Assembly: GCA_902788095.1 (NCBI GenBank)
Contig: CADAIT010000006.1
Coordinates: 1-64,000 of the forward strand
Direction of reading: 5' to 3'
Source: an uncultured Bacteroidia bacterium
Lineage (GTDB): Bacteria > Bacteroidota > Bacteroidia > Bacteroidales > UBA932
Length of the DNA: 64,000 bases
The notes under the pieces: generated by a model
Told to the model about the DNA's origin: nothing
Seen by the model: the letters and a program-made list of their open reading frames with translations, nothing else
The model's database searches: none
Part shown: positions 8,446 through 17,715 of the stretch, piece after piece
Layout: the number at the start of each line of letters is the position of its first letter
Numbering within the stretch: the stretch's first letter is position 1
Translations under genes and position numbers: made by a program

Positions 8446-9453
8446 CTATGCGAGTTCGATGCCGGCGGCGTGGCAGGCGCTGCGCATGTCCGCGGGCCAG
8501 ATGGCGCTTTGTATTTCGCCGATGTGCGCTTTCCGCAGCAGGAACATGCACAGGCGGGACTGGCCGATGCCGCCGCCAATGGTCTGTGGCAGTTTGCCCT
8601 CCAGCAGCAGGCGGTGAAAGTACAGCTCCTCTTTCCACAGTTGGCCGCGTTCCGCGAGCTGACGGTGCAGTGTGGGGGCATCGACACGGATGCCCATGCT
8701 GGAGATTTCGAAGGCGCTGTCCAGGACCGGATTCCACAGGAGGATGTCGCCGTTGAGGGTCCAGTCGTCGTAGTCCGCAGCGCGTCCATCATGGGCTTCC
8801 CCATGTGACAACTTGCCGCCAATGCCGATGATAAAAACGGCGCCGTACTCCTTTGCAATGGCATTTTCGCGCTCCTTGGCCGATAACGAAGGGTATCGGT
8901 CCAGCAGTTCCTGCGCATGGACAAAGTGGATGTCCTCCGGCAGGATGGGAGCAATTTGCGGGAACTCCACAAAGAGCTTGTTTTCCGTCACCTTCACGGC
9001 CTGGTAAATGTGCCGGACCGTCTGTTTCAGGTAATCCAGGTTCCGTTGCTCCGGGAGCATCACTTTTTCCCAGTCCCACTGGTCCACATAAATGGAATGG
9101 ATGTTGTCCAGGTCCTCGTCCGGACGCAGGGCATTCATGTCCGTGTAGATGCCGCGACCGGACGTCACGCCCAGCTCCGCCAGTTTCAGGCGCTTCCACT
9201 TGGCCAGGGAATGCACTACCTCTGCAGGGGCATCGGCAAGGGATTTTACCGGGAACTTCACGGGGCGCTCCACGCCGTTCAAGTCGTCATTGAGACCTTG
9301 GCCGGAGAGCACCATCATGGGCGCCGTAACGCGCAGCAGCACCAGCTGGGCGCTCAGGTTGGCCTGGAACATATCTTTCACGGCCTTGATGGCCTTTTCC
9401 GTTTGCTCGGGACTGCCCAGCAGGTTCCGGTAATTCTTGGGAATATATAGCAT
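8446..9453 (-). CDS. asnA: Aspartate--ammonia ligase (asparagine synthetase A)
   Basis: A 335-residue class II synthetase-like enzyme that makes asparagine from aspartate, ammonia and ATP. Family blocks are visible: [40 protein letters not shown], and the C-terminal [11 protein letters not shown]. The ATG at 9453 gives the known N-terminus ([19 protein letters not shown]); the open frame further upstream overlaps ftsY and is rejected. It is divergent from ftsY. Confidence 0.96.
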   Translation of the reverse strand: MLYIPKNYRNLLGSPEQTEKAIKAVKDMFQANLSAQLVLLRVTAPMMVLSGQGLNDDLNGVERPVKFPVKSLADAPAEVVHSLAKWKRLKLAELGVTSGRGIYTDMNALRPDEDLDNIHSIYVDQWDWEKVMLPEQRNLDYLKQTVRHIYQAVKVTENKLFVEFPQIAPILPEDIHFVHAQELLDRYPSLSAKERENAIAKEYGAVFIIGIGGKLSHGEAHDGRAADYDDWTLNGDILLWNPVLDSAFEISSMGIRVDAPTLHRQLAERGQLWKEELYFHRLLLEGKLPQTIGGGIGQSRLCMFLLRKAHIGEIQSAIWPADMRSACHAAGIELA

Positions 9454-9457
9454 GGCG

Positions 9458-9488
9458 CAAAGGTACACATTTCCGGCCGCGTTGACAA
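9458..9488 (-). promoter_or_regulatory. Promoter of asnA (-33 and -7 boxes)
   Basis: On the minus strand TTTG (9488-9485) and TACCTTTG (9465-9458) fit the Bacteroidota -33/-7 pair with a 19-base spacer. The -7 box ends 4 bases before the ATG, so the mRNA is probably leaderless. Confidence 0.7.
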
Positions 9489-9611
9489 ATAATCGTGCGC
9501 TGGTGCATTTGACGCGTTGACGTGGCAACGTGCCAAACCGGAGGGGCGCCCGGCACGGGAGGGGGAAATCTGCCGCAAGCGAATTTTGTTGCTTTCTGCC
9601 CATAAAATATG

Positions 9612-9619
9612 TATCTTTG
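9612..9619 (+). promoter_or_regulatory. Promoter -7 box of ftsY
   Basis: TATCTTTG ends 6 bases before the ftsY ATG, again implying a very short or absent leader. Confidence 0.65.
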
Positions 9620-9625
9620 CATAAT

Positions 9626-10549
9626 ATGGGAATTTTCGACAAAGGATTCAAGAAAACCAACCTGAACTTCTTCCAGAAGCTGGGGCGGGCCATCGTGGGC
9701 AAATCCAAGGTGGACGAGCAGGTCCTGGATGCCCTGGAGGAAGCCCTGCTCAGTTCGGACATGGGAGTGGATACCACCCTCAAGCTCATCGACCTGATTG
9801 AAGAGCGCGTGGAGAAGGACAAGTACGTGGACATGGAGGAACTTACCGCCATTATCCGCGACGAGATAGCCGGTCTGATCGGCCCGGATGACGGCCCGGT
9901 GCAGGCCTTCGACTTCAGCAAGAAGCCGTACGTGATGCTGGTCGTGGGTGTCAACGGGGTGGGAAAGACCACAACCATCGGCAAATTGGCGGCCCTGCTT
10001 GCCCGTCAAGGGAAGAAGGTGGTAATCGGTGCGGCGGATACCTTCCGCGCCGCCGCCGTGGAGCAGCTCAGCGTCTGGGCGGAGCGTGCCGGAGCGGATA
10101 TCGTGAAACAGCCCACCGGCTCGGACCCTGCCGCCGTAGCCTTCGACACCGTGAAAAGCGCCGTGGCCAAAGGGGCCGATGTCGTCCTCATCGACACCGC
10201 AGGCCGCCTGCACAACCGGGTGGACCTGATGAACGAACTCACCAAAATCCGCAACGTCATCCGCCGTGTGGTGCCGGACGGCCCGCACGAGGTGCTGCTG
10301 GTGCTGGACGGCTCCACCGGCCAGAATGCCTTCGTGCAGGCCAAGGAGTTCTCCAAGGCCACGGACGTCACCGCCCTGGCCGTTACCAAGCTGGACGGCA
10401 GCGCCAAAGGCGGTGTGGTGGTGGGTATCGTGGACTCCTTCAAGTTCCCCGTCAAGTTCCTGGGCATCGGCGAGGGCATTGACGATTTGAAAGTATTTGA
10501 CAAAAAGGCATTCGTAGAAGCCTTGTTTAAATTGGAAGACATACAATAG
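9626..10549 (+). CDS. ftsY: Signal recognition particle receptor FtsY
   Basis: A 307-residue SRP-family GTPase that docks SRP-bound ribosomes at the inner membrane. After a short helical N domain come the P-loop [13 protein letters not shown] near residue 108, the [11 protein letters not shown] motif, DTAGRLHN, and [10 protein letters not shown]. The acidic A domain of E. coli FtsY is absent, as in many bacteria. The ATG at 9626 matches the typical [10 protein letters not shown] start. Confidence 0.97.
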   Translation: MGIFDKGFKKTNLNFFQKLGRAIVGKSKVDEQVLDALEEALLSSDMGVDTTLKLIDLIEERVEKDKYVDMEELTAIIRDEIAGLIGPDDGPVQAFDFSKKPYVMLVVGVNGVGKTTTIGKLAALLARQGKKVVIGAADTFRAAAVEQLSVWAERAGADIVKQPTGSDPAAVAFDTVKSAVAKGADVVLIDTAGRLHNRVDLMNELTKIRNVIRRVVPDGPHEVLLVLDGSTGQNAFVQAKEFSKATDVTALAVTKLDGSAKGGVVVGIVDSFKFPVKFLGIGEGIDDLKVFDKKAFVEALFKLEDIQ

Positions 10550-10567
10550 AAGAATTACCTCTGGAAA

Positions 10568-10603
10568 GTCCCTCCCCCGAGGGGAGGGGTTTCGGGAGGG
10601 GGT
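10568..10603. repeat. Short G-rich/C-rich intergenic repeat
   Basis: CCCTCCCC pairs with GGGGAGGG around a 3-base loop, followed by TTTCGGGAGGGGG. It lies between ftsY and pheT. It could act as a weak terminator or be a dispersed repeat; no second copy occurs in this window. Confidence 0.45.
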
Positions 10604-10629
10604 AACGTTGACATTTTATATTTCATGAA

Positions 10630-13065
10630 ATGAAAGTATCTTATTCTTGGTTAAAAGAGTATCTCAAGTGTGACCTCACCCCGGAGCAGGTGGCGGAGGC
10701 CATGACGTCCATCGGCATTGAGGTGGACGCCGTTGAGGTGCAGGACCGTGGTTTGGACCATGTGGTTGTGGCCCAGGTACTTACCTGCGAACCCCATCCG
10801 GACAGCGACCATCTGCACGTCACCACGGTGAACGACGGCTCCCCGGAGCCCGTCCAGGTGGTATGCGGGGCGCCCAACGTGGCCGCCGGCCAGAAAGTGC
10901 TCTTTGCGCAGATCGGCGCCGTGCTTCCCGGAGACTTCAAAATCAAGAAGTCAAAAATCCGGGGCGTGGAAAGCTTCGGCATGATTTGCGCCGAAGATGA
11001 ACTGGGCATCGGCACCAGTCATGCCGGCATCATGGTGCTGCCGGAGGAGGCCGTTCCCGGAACGCCCGCGCAGGAATACCTTCAATTGGAGGACCAGGCC
11101 GTCATTGAATACGAGATTACAGCCAACCGCATCGACGCCGCTTCGCACATCGGCGTTGCCCGCGACCTGTACGGCTACCTCAAGAGCCGCGACCTTCCCT
11201 GCCGGCTGTGCATCCCTTCCGTGGACGATTTCCGGGAGGGGGAAGGCGAGTCCATGCCGGTGGAGGTGCTGGACAGCAAGGGTGCGCCGCGTTACTGCGG
11301 CATCACCGTGAAGGGCGTCCAGGTGGGTCCCAGCCCGGAATGGCTGCAGGAGCGCCTGCTTTCCATCGGCCTCAAGCCCATCAACAACGTGGTGGACATC
11401 TCCAACTTCGTGCTCTTTGAGACCGGCCAGCCGCTGCACACCTTCGACGCGGACAAGGTGCGCGGAGGCAAGGTGATTGTGCGTCGTGCCGCGGAGGGAG
11501 AGCCCATCCGCACCCTGGACGGCCAGGAACGCAAACTGGCCGCCTGCGACATGGTCATTGCCGATGCCGAAGGTCCCATGTGCATTGCCGGCGTGTTCGG
11601 CGGTGAAGATTCCGGCGTAAGCGACAGCACCGTGAACGTATTCATCGAGGGCGCTTACTTCGACCCGGTGAGCATCCGCAAAACGGCCAAGAGCCAGACG
11701 CTGTCAACGGACGCCAGTTTCCGCTTCGAGCGCGGCGCAGACCCCGAAGCCGCCCTGTACGCTGCCAAGCGTGCCGCCCTCCTCATCCAGGAAGTGGCCG
11801 GCGGCCAGGTCGTGGGCAAGGTCCGCGAGGTATATCCGGAGCCGGTCGGCCGTGCCCACATTGTGCTGGACTACAAGCGCATCGAGCATTTCATCGGCAA
11901 GAAAATCGGCCACGATACCATTGAAAAAATCCTGGAAGGCCTTAATTATCAGTTCCTTGAGAAACGCGCAGACGGTGCCTTGGTAGGTGCTCCTACCTAC
12001 ATGGTGGACGTTACCCGCGAGTGCGACGTGGTGGAGGAAATCCTCCGTATCTACGGCTACAACAACATTGAGCTGCCGCAGAACCTGCGCATGAGCGTGA
12101 ACCCCTCGCAGCAGCCGGATCCGGAAGCTACCCGCAACGCCATCTCCAACTGGTTGGCTGCCAATGGCTTCGTGGAAACCATGAACAATTCCCTTACCAA
12201 GGAGGACTATTATACCAAGCTGGAAACCTTCCCGGCGGAGCGTTGCGTGCACATTGTGAATCCGCTTTCGCAGGACCTCAACGTAATGCGCCAGACGCTG
12301 CTGCTGAACGGCCTGGAGGTGGTGGCCTACAACCTGAACCGCCAGGCTACGGCCCTGCGCTTCTTCGAGTACGGCTCTGTATATCAGCGCCTGCCGGAAA
12401 CCGACGGCACTACGCTGGCCGGCTATGAGGAGCACCGCTGCTTCTCCCTGTTCATCAGCGGCACGCCGGACAAAGTGTGGCGCAGCCCCGTCCAGAAGTC
12501 CAGTTTCTTCCAGCTTAAAGGCTTTGTGGAGGCCCTGATGGCCCGTTATCGGATAGACGTGAACTCCCTGCAGATGGACAGCGCTCCCGCCGATATTTTC
12601 TCGGAAGGCATCACTTACAGCCTGCCGGGCAAGGAGCCCAAGCTCCTGGCCACCCTGGGCTGCATGCACCCCGTGCTGTGCAAGCGTTTCGGCATCAAAC
12701 AAGCGGTCTATGCGGCGGAAATCAATTGGGAAGTGCTCTTCGGCCTTATCAAGCGCGACAAATTCTCCTTCAAGGAACTGCCCCGCTTCCCGGAAGTGCG
12801 CCGCGACCTGGCGCTCCTGCTGGATGAAGGCGTGAGCTATGCCGATGTCCGCAAGACCGCCCTCCGCGCCGGCAAGAAACTCATCAAGGGCGTTACCCTG
12901 TTCGACGTGTATCGCGGCGAGAAAATTCTCTTCGGCAAAAAGCAGTATGCCCTGAACTTCGTGCTCCAGGACCCGGAACATACCCTGACGGACCAGGAGG
13001 TGGAGAAAACCATGGAACGTGTACTGCAGGCCCTGCAGAGCGAATTGGGCGCCATTCTCCGTTAA
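10630..13065 (+). CDS. pheT: Phenylalanine--tRNA ligase beta subunit
   Basis: An 811-residue protein with the PheT order of domains: MKVSYSWLKEYL start, EMAP-II-like tRNA-binding domain (about 40-150), B3/B4 editing domain, B5 domain, core, and C-terminal ferredoxin-fold anticodon-binding domain (from FKELPRFPEVRRDLALLLD). It forms the alpha2-beta2 enzyme with PheS, which is not in the window, as is usual in Bacteroidota. The stop overlaps the next start as TAATG. Confidence 0.96.
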   Translation: MKVSYSWLKEYLKCDLTPEQVAEAMTSIGIEVDAVEVQDRGLDHVVVAQVLTCEPHPDSDHLHVTTVNDGSPEPVQVVCGAPNVAAGQKVLFAQIGAVLPGDFKIKKSKIRGVESFGMICAEDELGIGTSHAGIMVLPEEAVPGTPAQEYLQLEDQAVIEYEITANRIDAASHIGVARDLYGYLKSRDLPCRLCIPSVDDFREGEGESMPVEVLDSKGAPRYCGITVKGVQVGPSPEWLQERLLSIGLKPINNVVDISNFVLFETGQPLHTFDADKVRGGKVIVRRAAEGEPIRTLDGQERKLAACDMVIADAEGPMCIAGVFGGEDSGVSDSTVNVFIEGAYFDPVSIRKTAKSQTLSTDASFRFERGADPEAALYAAKRAALLIQEVAGGQVVGKVREVYPEPVGRAHIVLDYKRIEHFIGKKIGHDTIEKILEGLNYQFLEKRADGALVGAPTYMVDVTRECDVVEEILRIYGYNNIELPQNLRMSVNPSQQPDPEATRNAISNWLAANGFVETMNNSLTKEDYYTKLETFPAERCVHIVNPLSQDLNVMRQTLLLNGLEVVAYNLNRQATALRFFEYGSVYQRLPETDGTTLAGYEEHRCFSLFISGTPDKVWRSPVQKSSFFQLKGFVEALMARYRIDVNSLQMDSAPADIFSEGITYSLPGKEPKLLATLGCMHPVLCKRFGIKQAVYAAEINWEVLFGLIKRDKFSFKELPRFPEVRRDLALLLDEGVSYADVRKTALRAGKKLIKGVTLFDVYRGEKILFGKKQYALNFVLQDPEHTLTDQEVEKTMERVLQALQSELGAILR

Positions 13066-13604
13066 TGCGCCGCGTCCTTCATATCGTCATCGTCATGCTG
13101 CTGGCGGCCGCTTGCGGTCCCCATCGCATTTCCCGCGACGACATGGAGGACATCATGTACCGGATGCTCATCCAGGACCAGCAGGTGAAGCAGGACCCCC
13201 GTCTGCGAAGGCAGGCCGATACCTCGCTGGTCTATGAAGGCATCTTCGAGGCCTACGGATACGATACCGACGACTTCCTGTACAGCCTGGAATACTATCT
13301 GGAGGAGCCTGCCCGCCTGGAAAAAGTGATGGACAAAGTGGAGGCGCGCCTGGAGAAGGAAGCCAAGGGAGTGCAGCAGGAGATTGATTTGGAGCGCTGG
13401 CGTGAAAAAATGCTGCGGATTTACAAGATGGTGCCGGATACCACCTGGCCCAAGCCCCCCGTCCGGCCCGTAGATACGCTGCTGGTACGACTGGACAAGG
13501 ACACCGTGCAGCTGGTCCTGCCGCCCGATTCTCTCCCGGAGTATCCCAAGGATTCTCTCCTGTTCGTAAGAGATTCACTTTTGTCTGCAAGGGATTCATT
13601 ATGA
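13065..13604 (+). CDS. DUF4296 lipoprotein
   Basis: A 179-residue protein with a lipoprotein signal (LLAAACGP, Cys near residue 18). A helical region follows (MEDIMYRMLIQDQ...YDTDDFLYSLEYYL) that fits DUF4296, a Bacteroidota family without known function. The C-terminus carries four DSL triplets within 25 residues, a low-complexity tail. It overlaps pheT by one base and the amidohydrolase by four, so translation is coupled. Confidence 0.75.
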   Translation: MRRVLHIVIVMLLAAACGPHRISRDDMEDIMYRMLIQDQQVKQDPRLRRQADTSLVYEGIFEAYGYDTDDFLYSLEYYLEEPARLEKVMDKVEARLEKEAKGVQQEIDLERWREKMLRIYKMVPDTTWPKPPVRPVDTLLVRLDKDTVQLVLPPDSLPEYPKDSLLFVRDSLLSARDSL

Positions 13605-14794
13605 AGCGTTTTGCTGCAAAATATGTCTATACGCTCAACGGAACGGAACCGTTGAAGGATGCCTTTGTGGAGGTAGAAGAGGACGGAACGGTGGTGCGGA
13701 CGGGCCTTTGTGAGCCGGGCGAGGAATTGCTGGACGGCGCCATCGTCCCGGGTTTTGTCAATGCGCACTGCCACGTGGAGCTCTCCTACATGAAAGGGCT
13801 GTTCCGCAAGGGGACGGGCATGGCCGGTTTTATCGACCAAATCAACGCCCTCAGGGACACTTTCCCGCGGGAAGACAAGGTGCGCATGCTCAAGGAAGCC
13901 ATGGACGGGCTGTGGGCGCAGGGCGTCGTTGCCATGGCGGACATTTCCAACTGCGACGACTCCTTTGCGGTGAAAGCCGCCCATCCCATGTACACCCGCA
14001 GCTTTCTGGAGGTCTTCGGGGCCGATGCAGGCGCCTGTGAGGCCGTGATGAGGGATGTTCGTGCGCTGCAGGCAAAGGCGGCCGGATTCGGCCTGGATGC
14101 CGCGCCTACGCCGCATTCTTGCTATACCATGAGCCCGGAACTGGTGAGCGCCTCTTCCGCGGCGGGCTTGGAAAGCGGCTATCTGTCGTTCCACAGCGAG
14201 GAGTCGGACGAAGAAGAGCAAATGATGAAAAACGGCAGCGGCCCCATGTGGGACAACCGCGTGGCCAACGGCATCCCTACGCCGCCGGTTACCGGAACCA
14301 CATCGCTGGAGTATTTCCTGGACCGTCTGCGGGCTGCAGGATTGCCGGAACCGGTGCAGGGACACGTGCTGCTGGTGCATGAGTGCTGTCTTACGCCGGA
14401 AGGAGCGGCGATGGCCCGCAAGCGGCTGGCACAGCCTTTCCTGGCGGTCTGCCCTTTGTCCAACCTCTTTATACATAACATGTTGCCGCCCATTCCCGTG
14501 ATGCGCGCAAGCGGTATTCCCATTTGCGTGGGTACGGATTCGCTGTCGTCCAATGACTGGCTCGACATGGTGGCGGAGCTTTATACCCTGCAGGAAGCCT
14601 TCCCGGAGGTCTCTCTGGGCGAGCTGCTGCAGTGGGCCTGCCTCAATGGCGCCCGTTTCCTGGGCAAGGAGGCCGTGCTGGGCAGCATCGAGGCGGGAAA
14701 GAACCCCGGCTTGGTGCTCATTACTTCTTGTCATTCTGAGCGAAGCGAAGAATCTCCCCGCCTTACCCCTCAATCCAAATCTATACGCCTATGA
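13601..14794 (+). CDS. Amidohydrolase family protein (deaminase-like)
   Basis: A 397-residue TIM-barrel metal hydrolase. HxH is at His56/His58 in VNAHCHVEL, with further ligands in FHSEESDEEE, LLVHECCL and the aspartate of VGTDSLSSND. This matches the cytosine deaminase / TrzN / S-adenosylhomocysteine deaminase branch; the substrate is unknown. The last 22 or so residues (from SCHSERSEES) are encoded by a dispersed 28-bp repeat and the bases after it, so the native C-terminus has been replaced. It overlaps both neighbours by 4 bases. Confidence 0.82.
   Translation: MKRFAAKYVYTLNGTEPLKDAFVEVEEDGTVVRTGLCEPGEELLDGAIVPGFVNAHCHVELSYMKGLFRKGTGMAGFIDQINALRDTFPREDKVRMLKEAMDGLWAQGVVAMADISNCDDSFAVKAAHPMYTRSFLEVFGADAGACEAVMRDVRALQAKAAGFGLDAAPTPHSCYTMSPELVSASSAAGLESGYLSFHSEESDEEEQMMKNGSGPMWDNRVANGIPTPPVTGTTSLEYFLDRLRAAGLPEPVQGHVLLVHECCLTPEGAAMARKRLAQPFLAVCPLSNLFIHNMLPPIPVMRASGIPICVGTDSLSSNDWLDMVAELYTLQEAFPEVSLGELLQWACLNGARFLGKEAVLGSIEAGKNPGLVLITSCHSERSEESPRLTPQSKSIRL
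14729..14756 (+). repeat. Dispersed 28-bp repeat, copy 2
   Basis: Identical to the copy at 5256-5283, but here inside the 3' end of the amidohydrolase gene, where it is translated as part of CHSERSEES. Confidence 0.85.
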
Positions 14795-15540
14795 TGCGAG
14801 AAACAACGGTTTTCGGCCCCATTTTCAGCCGGCGCCTGGGGAGTTCGTTAGGAATCAACTTATTGCCGGAACGCGGAAAAGTTTGTAACTTTGACTGTGT
14901 GTACTGCGAGTGCGGATGGAACAAAGACGGCCTGGAGGACAGAAAACTCCCTACGGCCGCGGATGTCGAATGTGCGCTGCGTACCAAATTGGAGGCTTGC
15001 GCGGCGGAGAATACCCCCATCGACTCCATTACTTTTTCCGGAGACGGGGAACCTACGCTGAATCCGGCGTTTGCGCAGATTATCGAACAAACGCTGGCGC
15101 TTCGGGACCGATATTATCCGAAGGCCAAGGTGTCGGTGCTTTCCAATGCCACGCGTGCCGGGGAAGAAAGCGTATTTCAGGCCCTTTGCAAGGTGGATAA
15201 CGCCATCCTCAAGCTGGATGCGCCCACGGATGCGCAGGTGGCGCTGGTGAATCGGCCTGCCGGGAACTACCACGTGTCGGAGGTCATCCGCTCCATGAAA
15301 CGCTTCCAAGGCGCTTTTGTGATGCAAACCATGTTCCTGCGGGGCCCCGGCTGGGCTACGGAGGATTGGGTCGCCCCCTGGATGGAGGTAGTGCGGAAGG
15401 TAAAACCGCGGGAAGTGATGGTATATACCATCGACCGGGAAACGCCCCTTGCGGGCCTGAAGAAATATACGGTAGAGGAAATGCGCCGATTGGTGCAACC
15501 GCTTATCGATGAAGGATATATTGTACAAATAAAAGGATAA
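14791..15540 (+). CDS. Radical SAM protein
   Basis: A 249-residue protein with the cluster motif C32-x3-C36-x2-C39 (CNFDCVYCEC) and SFSGDGEPTLNP, the SAM-contacting strand. FSRRLGSSLGINLLP near the start is typical of a widespread radical SAM family annotated only at superfamily level. It binds a 4Fe-4S cluster and S-adenosylmethionine; the substrate is unknown. The start overlaps the amidohydrolase stop and deoC begins 5 bp after, so the three are likely one transcript. Confidence 0.85.
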   Translation: MMRETTVFGPIFSRRLGSSLGINLLPERGKVCNFDCVYCECGWNKDGLEDRKLPTAADVECALRTKLEACAAENTPIDSITFSGDGEPTLNPAFAQIIEQTLALRDRYYPKAKVSVLSNATRAGEESVFQALCKVDNAILKLDAPTDAQVALVNRPAGNYHVSEVIRSMKRFQGAFVMQTMFLRGPGWATEDWVAPWMEVVRKVKPREVMVYTIDRETPLAGLKKYTVEEMRRLVQPLIDEGYIVQIKG

Positions 15541-15545
15541 AAATT

Positions 15546-16436
15546 ATGTCTATTTCCAGCAAATACGGCTATAAGCCGGACCATGAGGCCATCGCCCGTC
15601 ATCTGGACCTGATTGCAGGCGGTTTGGAAGAAATCGCTACCGAGGAGCTGTACAAGAAATGCTTCGGCATCATGGACCAGACGACCTTGGCCAACGACGA
15701 TACCCCGGAAAGCGTGAAAGCCCTGGTGCGTAAGGTGAATTCCTTTGCCGAGGACTATCCCGCATGGCCGCTTCCCGCGTCCATCTGCGTGTATCCCAAC
15801 TTTGCTTCCGTCGTGGCTTCCGAGCGCACTTCCAAGGAGGTGCATGTGACCACCGTGGCCGGTTGTTTCCCAACGTCCCAGAGTTTCCTCCCGGTCAAGC
15901 TGCAGGAGATTGAAATGGCCGTGCGCGGCGGTGCCGATGAAATCGACATCGTCCTGGCGCTGAACAGCTTCCTGGCGGGGGACTATGAGACCGCCGGCGC
16001 GGAAATCAAGGCCTCCCGCGCGTGCATCGACAAGGTGGCCAAAGAACTGGGCCGTCCCGTTTGCCTCAAAGTCATCCTGGAAACCGGTCTTCTGGTAACG
16101 CCGGAGCGCATTGCCGACGCCAGTTTCCTGGCCATGGAAAACGGCGCGGACTTTATCAAGACTTCTACCGGCAAGGTGAAGGTGAACGCCACTCCGCAGG
16201 CCGCTTATGTCATGTGCGAGTGCATCAAGAAGTTCCATGAGGCGACAGGCCGGAAGGTGGGCTTCAAGGCCGCCGGCGGTATTGCTTCCGCCCTGGATGC
16301 CGTCTGCTACTGGTCCATCGTCCGCACCATCCTGGGACCGGAATGGATGAACAAGAGCCTTTTCCGTTTCGGCGTCTCCTCCCTGGCCAACAAGCTTCTG
16401 AGCGCCGTGGAACAGAAGACGGTCACCTATTTCTAA
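15546..16436 (+). CDS. deoC: Deoxyribose-phosphate aldolase
   Basis: A 296-residue class I aldolase that splits 2-deoxyribose 5-phosphate to glyceraldehyde 3-phosphate and acetaldehyde in nucleoside salvage. The Schiff-base lysine is Lys210 in FIKTSTGK, the partner lysine is Lys241 in GFKAAGG, and the aspartate is in DEIDIV near 134. The N-terminus is longer than in E. coli, as in the Bacteroidota form. A terminator follows. Confidence 0.95.
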   Translation: MSISSKYGYKPDHEAIARHLDLIAGGLEEIATEELYKKCFGIMDQTTLANDDTPESVKALVRKVNSFAEDYPAWPLPASICVYPNFASVVASERTSKEVHVTTVAGCFPTSQSFLPVKLQEIEMAVRGGADEIDIVLALNSFLAGDYETAGAEIKASRACIDKVAKELGRPVCLKVILETGLLVTPERIADASFLAMENGADFIKTSTGKVKVNATPQAAYVMCECIKKFHEATGRKVGFKAAGGIASALDAVCYWSIVRTILGPEWMNKSLFRFGVSSLANKLLSAVEQKTVTYF

Positions 16437-16455
16437 CAGATGGGGGCTTCAGGAA

Positions 16456-16493
16456 CAAAAAGCCGGAGGAATTTTTTCCTTCGGCTTTTTTGA
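16456..16493. terminator. Bidirectional terminator after deoC
   Basis: AAAAAGCCGGAGGA pairs with TCCTTCGGCTTTTT, with A and T runs on the two sides. It separates deoC (+) from the convergent CBM9-like gene (-) and can serve both. Confidence 0.85.
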
Positions 16494-16496
16494 TGC

Positions 16497-17129
16497 TCAT
16501 GCAAGGCGGAGCTCTCCAAAGAAATCCGGACGGTGGAAATCCGGCGTGGGTGTGTCGATGGGAGCCCAGCTCACGAAATGCGGATGGGCGGTTTTGTCCC
16601 CGCACTTGTAAAAGTTGGCGCGGATTTTCTCGGGAAGGTTTGCCGGGTCTATCCCGATGAGTTCAAACGGAATGATGATGCAAACCCGCCAGCTTTGAAG
16701 GCCTTCCTTTACGGCGTCCAGTTTTTTCACGGAGGCAAAACGGGCGATGGCGTCCATCTCCTCCCGGGGGCGCGGCACCCGGTCGTGGCGGCTCGCCCCG
16801 GTGCAGGCAAGCACTTTGCCGAGGGCATTCACCTCGAAGTTATAGTACACGGAGCCGTCCGGGTCCTGAACAAAAAATTCCACGCAGGAGTCTTCCCACT
16901 GGGAACCGTTGTCCTCCTTGTTTTCGGCCCGCAAATCCAGGCCGCTTACACGGAAATCCACGACCAGGGAGCCTTCGGTACGGGCAATCCGGCCGGAGCA
17001 GAGGGGTGCATAGGAACAGACTTCCGGCCAGTTCACGATGTTTACGTCAAAGCGGGCGGCCTGAAGCTCCATGACGGAGTCAAGGTCAAGGCTGTCGAAA
17101 TCTACGAGAGGAACGTTCAGTGTTTTCAT
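16497..17129 (-). CDS. CBM9-like domain protein
   Basis: A 210-residue protein with no signal peptide. Blocks such as DSCVEFFVQDPDGSVYYNFE, WRVCIIIPFELIG and HFVSWAPIDTPTPDFHRPDFFG match the carbohydrate-binding family 9-like domain found alone in many Bacteroidota. The role is unknown; sugar binding is possible. It stands as a single gene between a terminator and the tRNA-Leu islet. Confidence 0.75.
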   Translation of the reverse strand: MKTLNVPLVDFDSLDLDSVMELQAARFDVNIVNWPEVCSYAPLCSGRIARTEGSLVVDFRVSGLDLRAENKEDNGSQWEDSCVEFFVQDPDGSVYYNFEVNALGKVLACTGASRHDRVPRPREEMDAIARFASVKKLDAVKEGLQSWRVCIIIPFELIGIDPANLPEKIRANFYKCGDKTAHPHFVSWAPIDTPTPDFHRPDFFGELRLA

Positions 17130-17306
17130 GCGAATCGCTTTTTGTGTTCATCTTCAAATTTAGTAAAAATTTCTTTTTTTGTGCGACTTCCCGGCTCCCA
17201 AACCCCGGAAAAGGGGCGGGGAATGTAATTCTCGCCGACGGAAAACCCTATTGGCTGGAGAACCTCTTTTTCAGGTTCCAGCTGAACTCATTGATGCGTA
17301 AAATCA

Positions 17307-17361
17307 AAAAAGGATGACTTCAAAAGCCATCCTTCGTGCGCGAAATCAGAGTCGAGACTGA
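17307..17361. repeat. Left copy of tRNA-Leu 3' end (attachment-site repeat)
   Basis: 55 bases nearly identical to 18588-18641: the tRNA terminator hairpin (AAGGATG...CATCCTT) plus about 24 bases of the 3' end of tRNA-Leu. They differ by one substitution and a one-base insertion. It marks the far end of a small inserted element. Apart from this repeat and the one at 17411, 17130-17448 holds nothing recognisable. Confidence 0.8.
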
Positions 17362-17410
17362 TTGTTTAAATATTTAATAATCAGAACTTTAATTTTATTC
17401 GTTGCATCTC

Positions 17411-17435
17411 TGGTGTAAAATAGGTGTAAAATAAG
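17411..17435. repeat. Islet inner direct repeat, copy 1
   Basis: 25 bases made of two GGTGTAAAATA units, repeated exactly at 18483-18507. Both copies lie just inside the tRNA-derived ends of the islet, where recombinase-binding sites are often found. Confidence 0.7.
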
Positions 17436-17448
17436 CAGCGATTCTTCC

Positions 17449-17715
17449 TTATGCAACTATACCACGGTGCAGCTGTTCGACAGGAAAGACCATGTCCCAG
17501 TTCTTTCCCCAAACTATGTTACCGTGCTCAATGGTGAATTTCTTGAAATACCGTGGCTGAATGTAACGGTCATATTGAGGATGGGGATGCGTGAGGATGA
17601 AAGGTGCAAAATCCACGGTCTTTGACGTCCCGTCGCTGAAATAGATACGGAGACTCACGCCCCCGACATATTCTGCCCGGACAACGTAGAGAGTCTGTTC
17701 ATTTCTGTTTTTCAT
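17449..17715 (-). CDS. DUF2442 domain protein
   Basis: An 88-residue protein matching DUF2442: VRAEYVGGVSLRIYFSDGTSKTVDFAPFI then WDMVFPVEQLH. The start at 17715 gives an ATGA overlap with the upstream DUF4160 gene. DUF4160-DUF2442 pairs are common on mobile and plasmid DNA and resemble a toxin-antitoxin arrangement, but no activity is established. Confidence 0.8.
   Translation of the reverse strand: MKNRNEQTLYVVRAEYVGGVSLRIYFSDGTSKTVDFAPFILTHPHPQYDRYIQPRYFKKFTIEHGNIVWGKNWDMVFPVEQLHRGIVA

Noticed and set aside
9454-9984. Long N-terminal extension of asnA
   Set aside because: The frame is open but overlaps ftsY in antisense, and the known AsnA N-terminus and a promoter box place the start at 9453.
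11704-12981. 425-codon open frame on the minus strand
   Set aside because: Antisense shadow of pheT.
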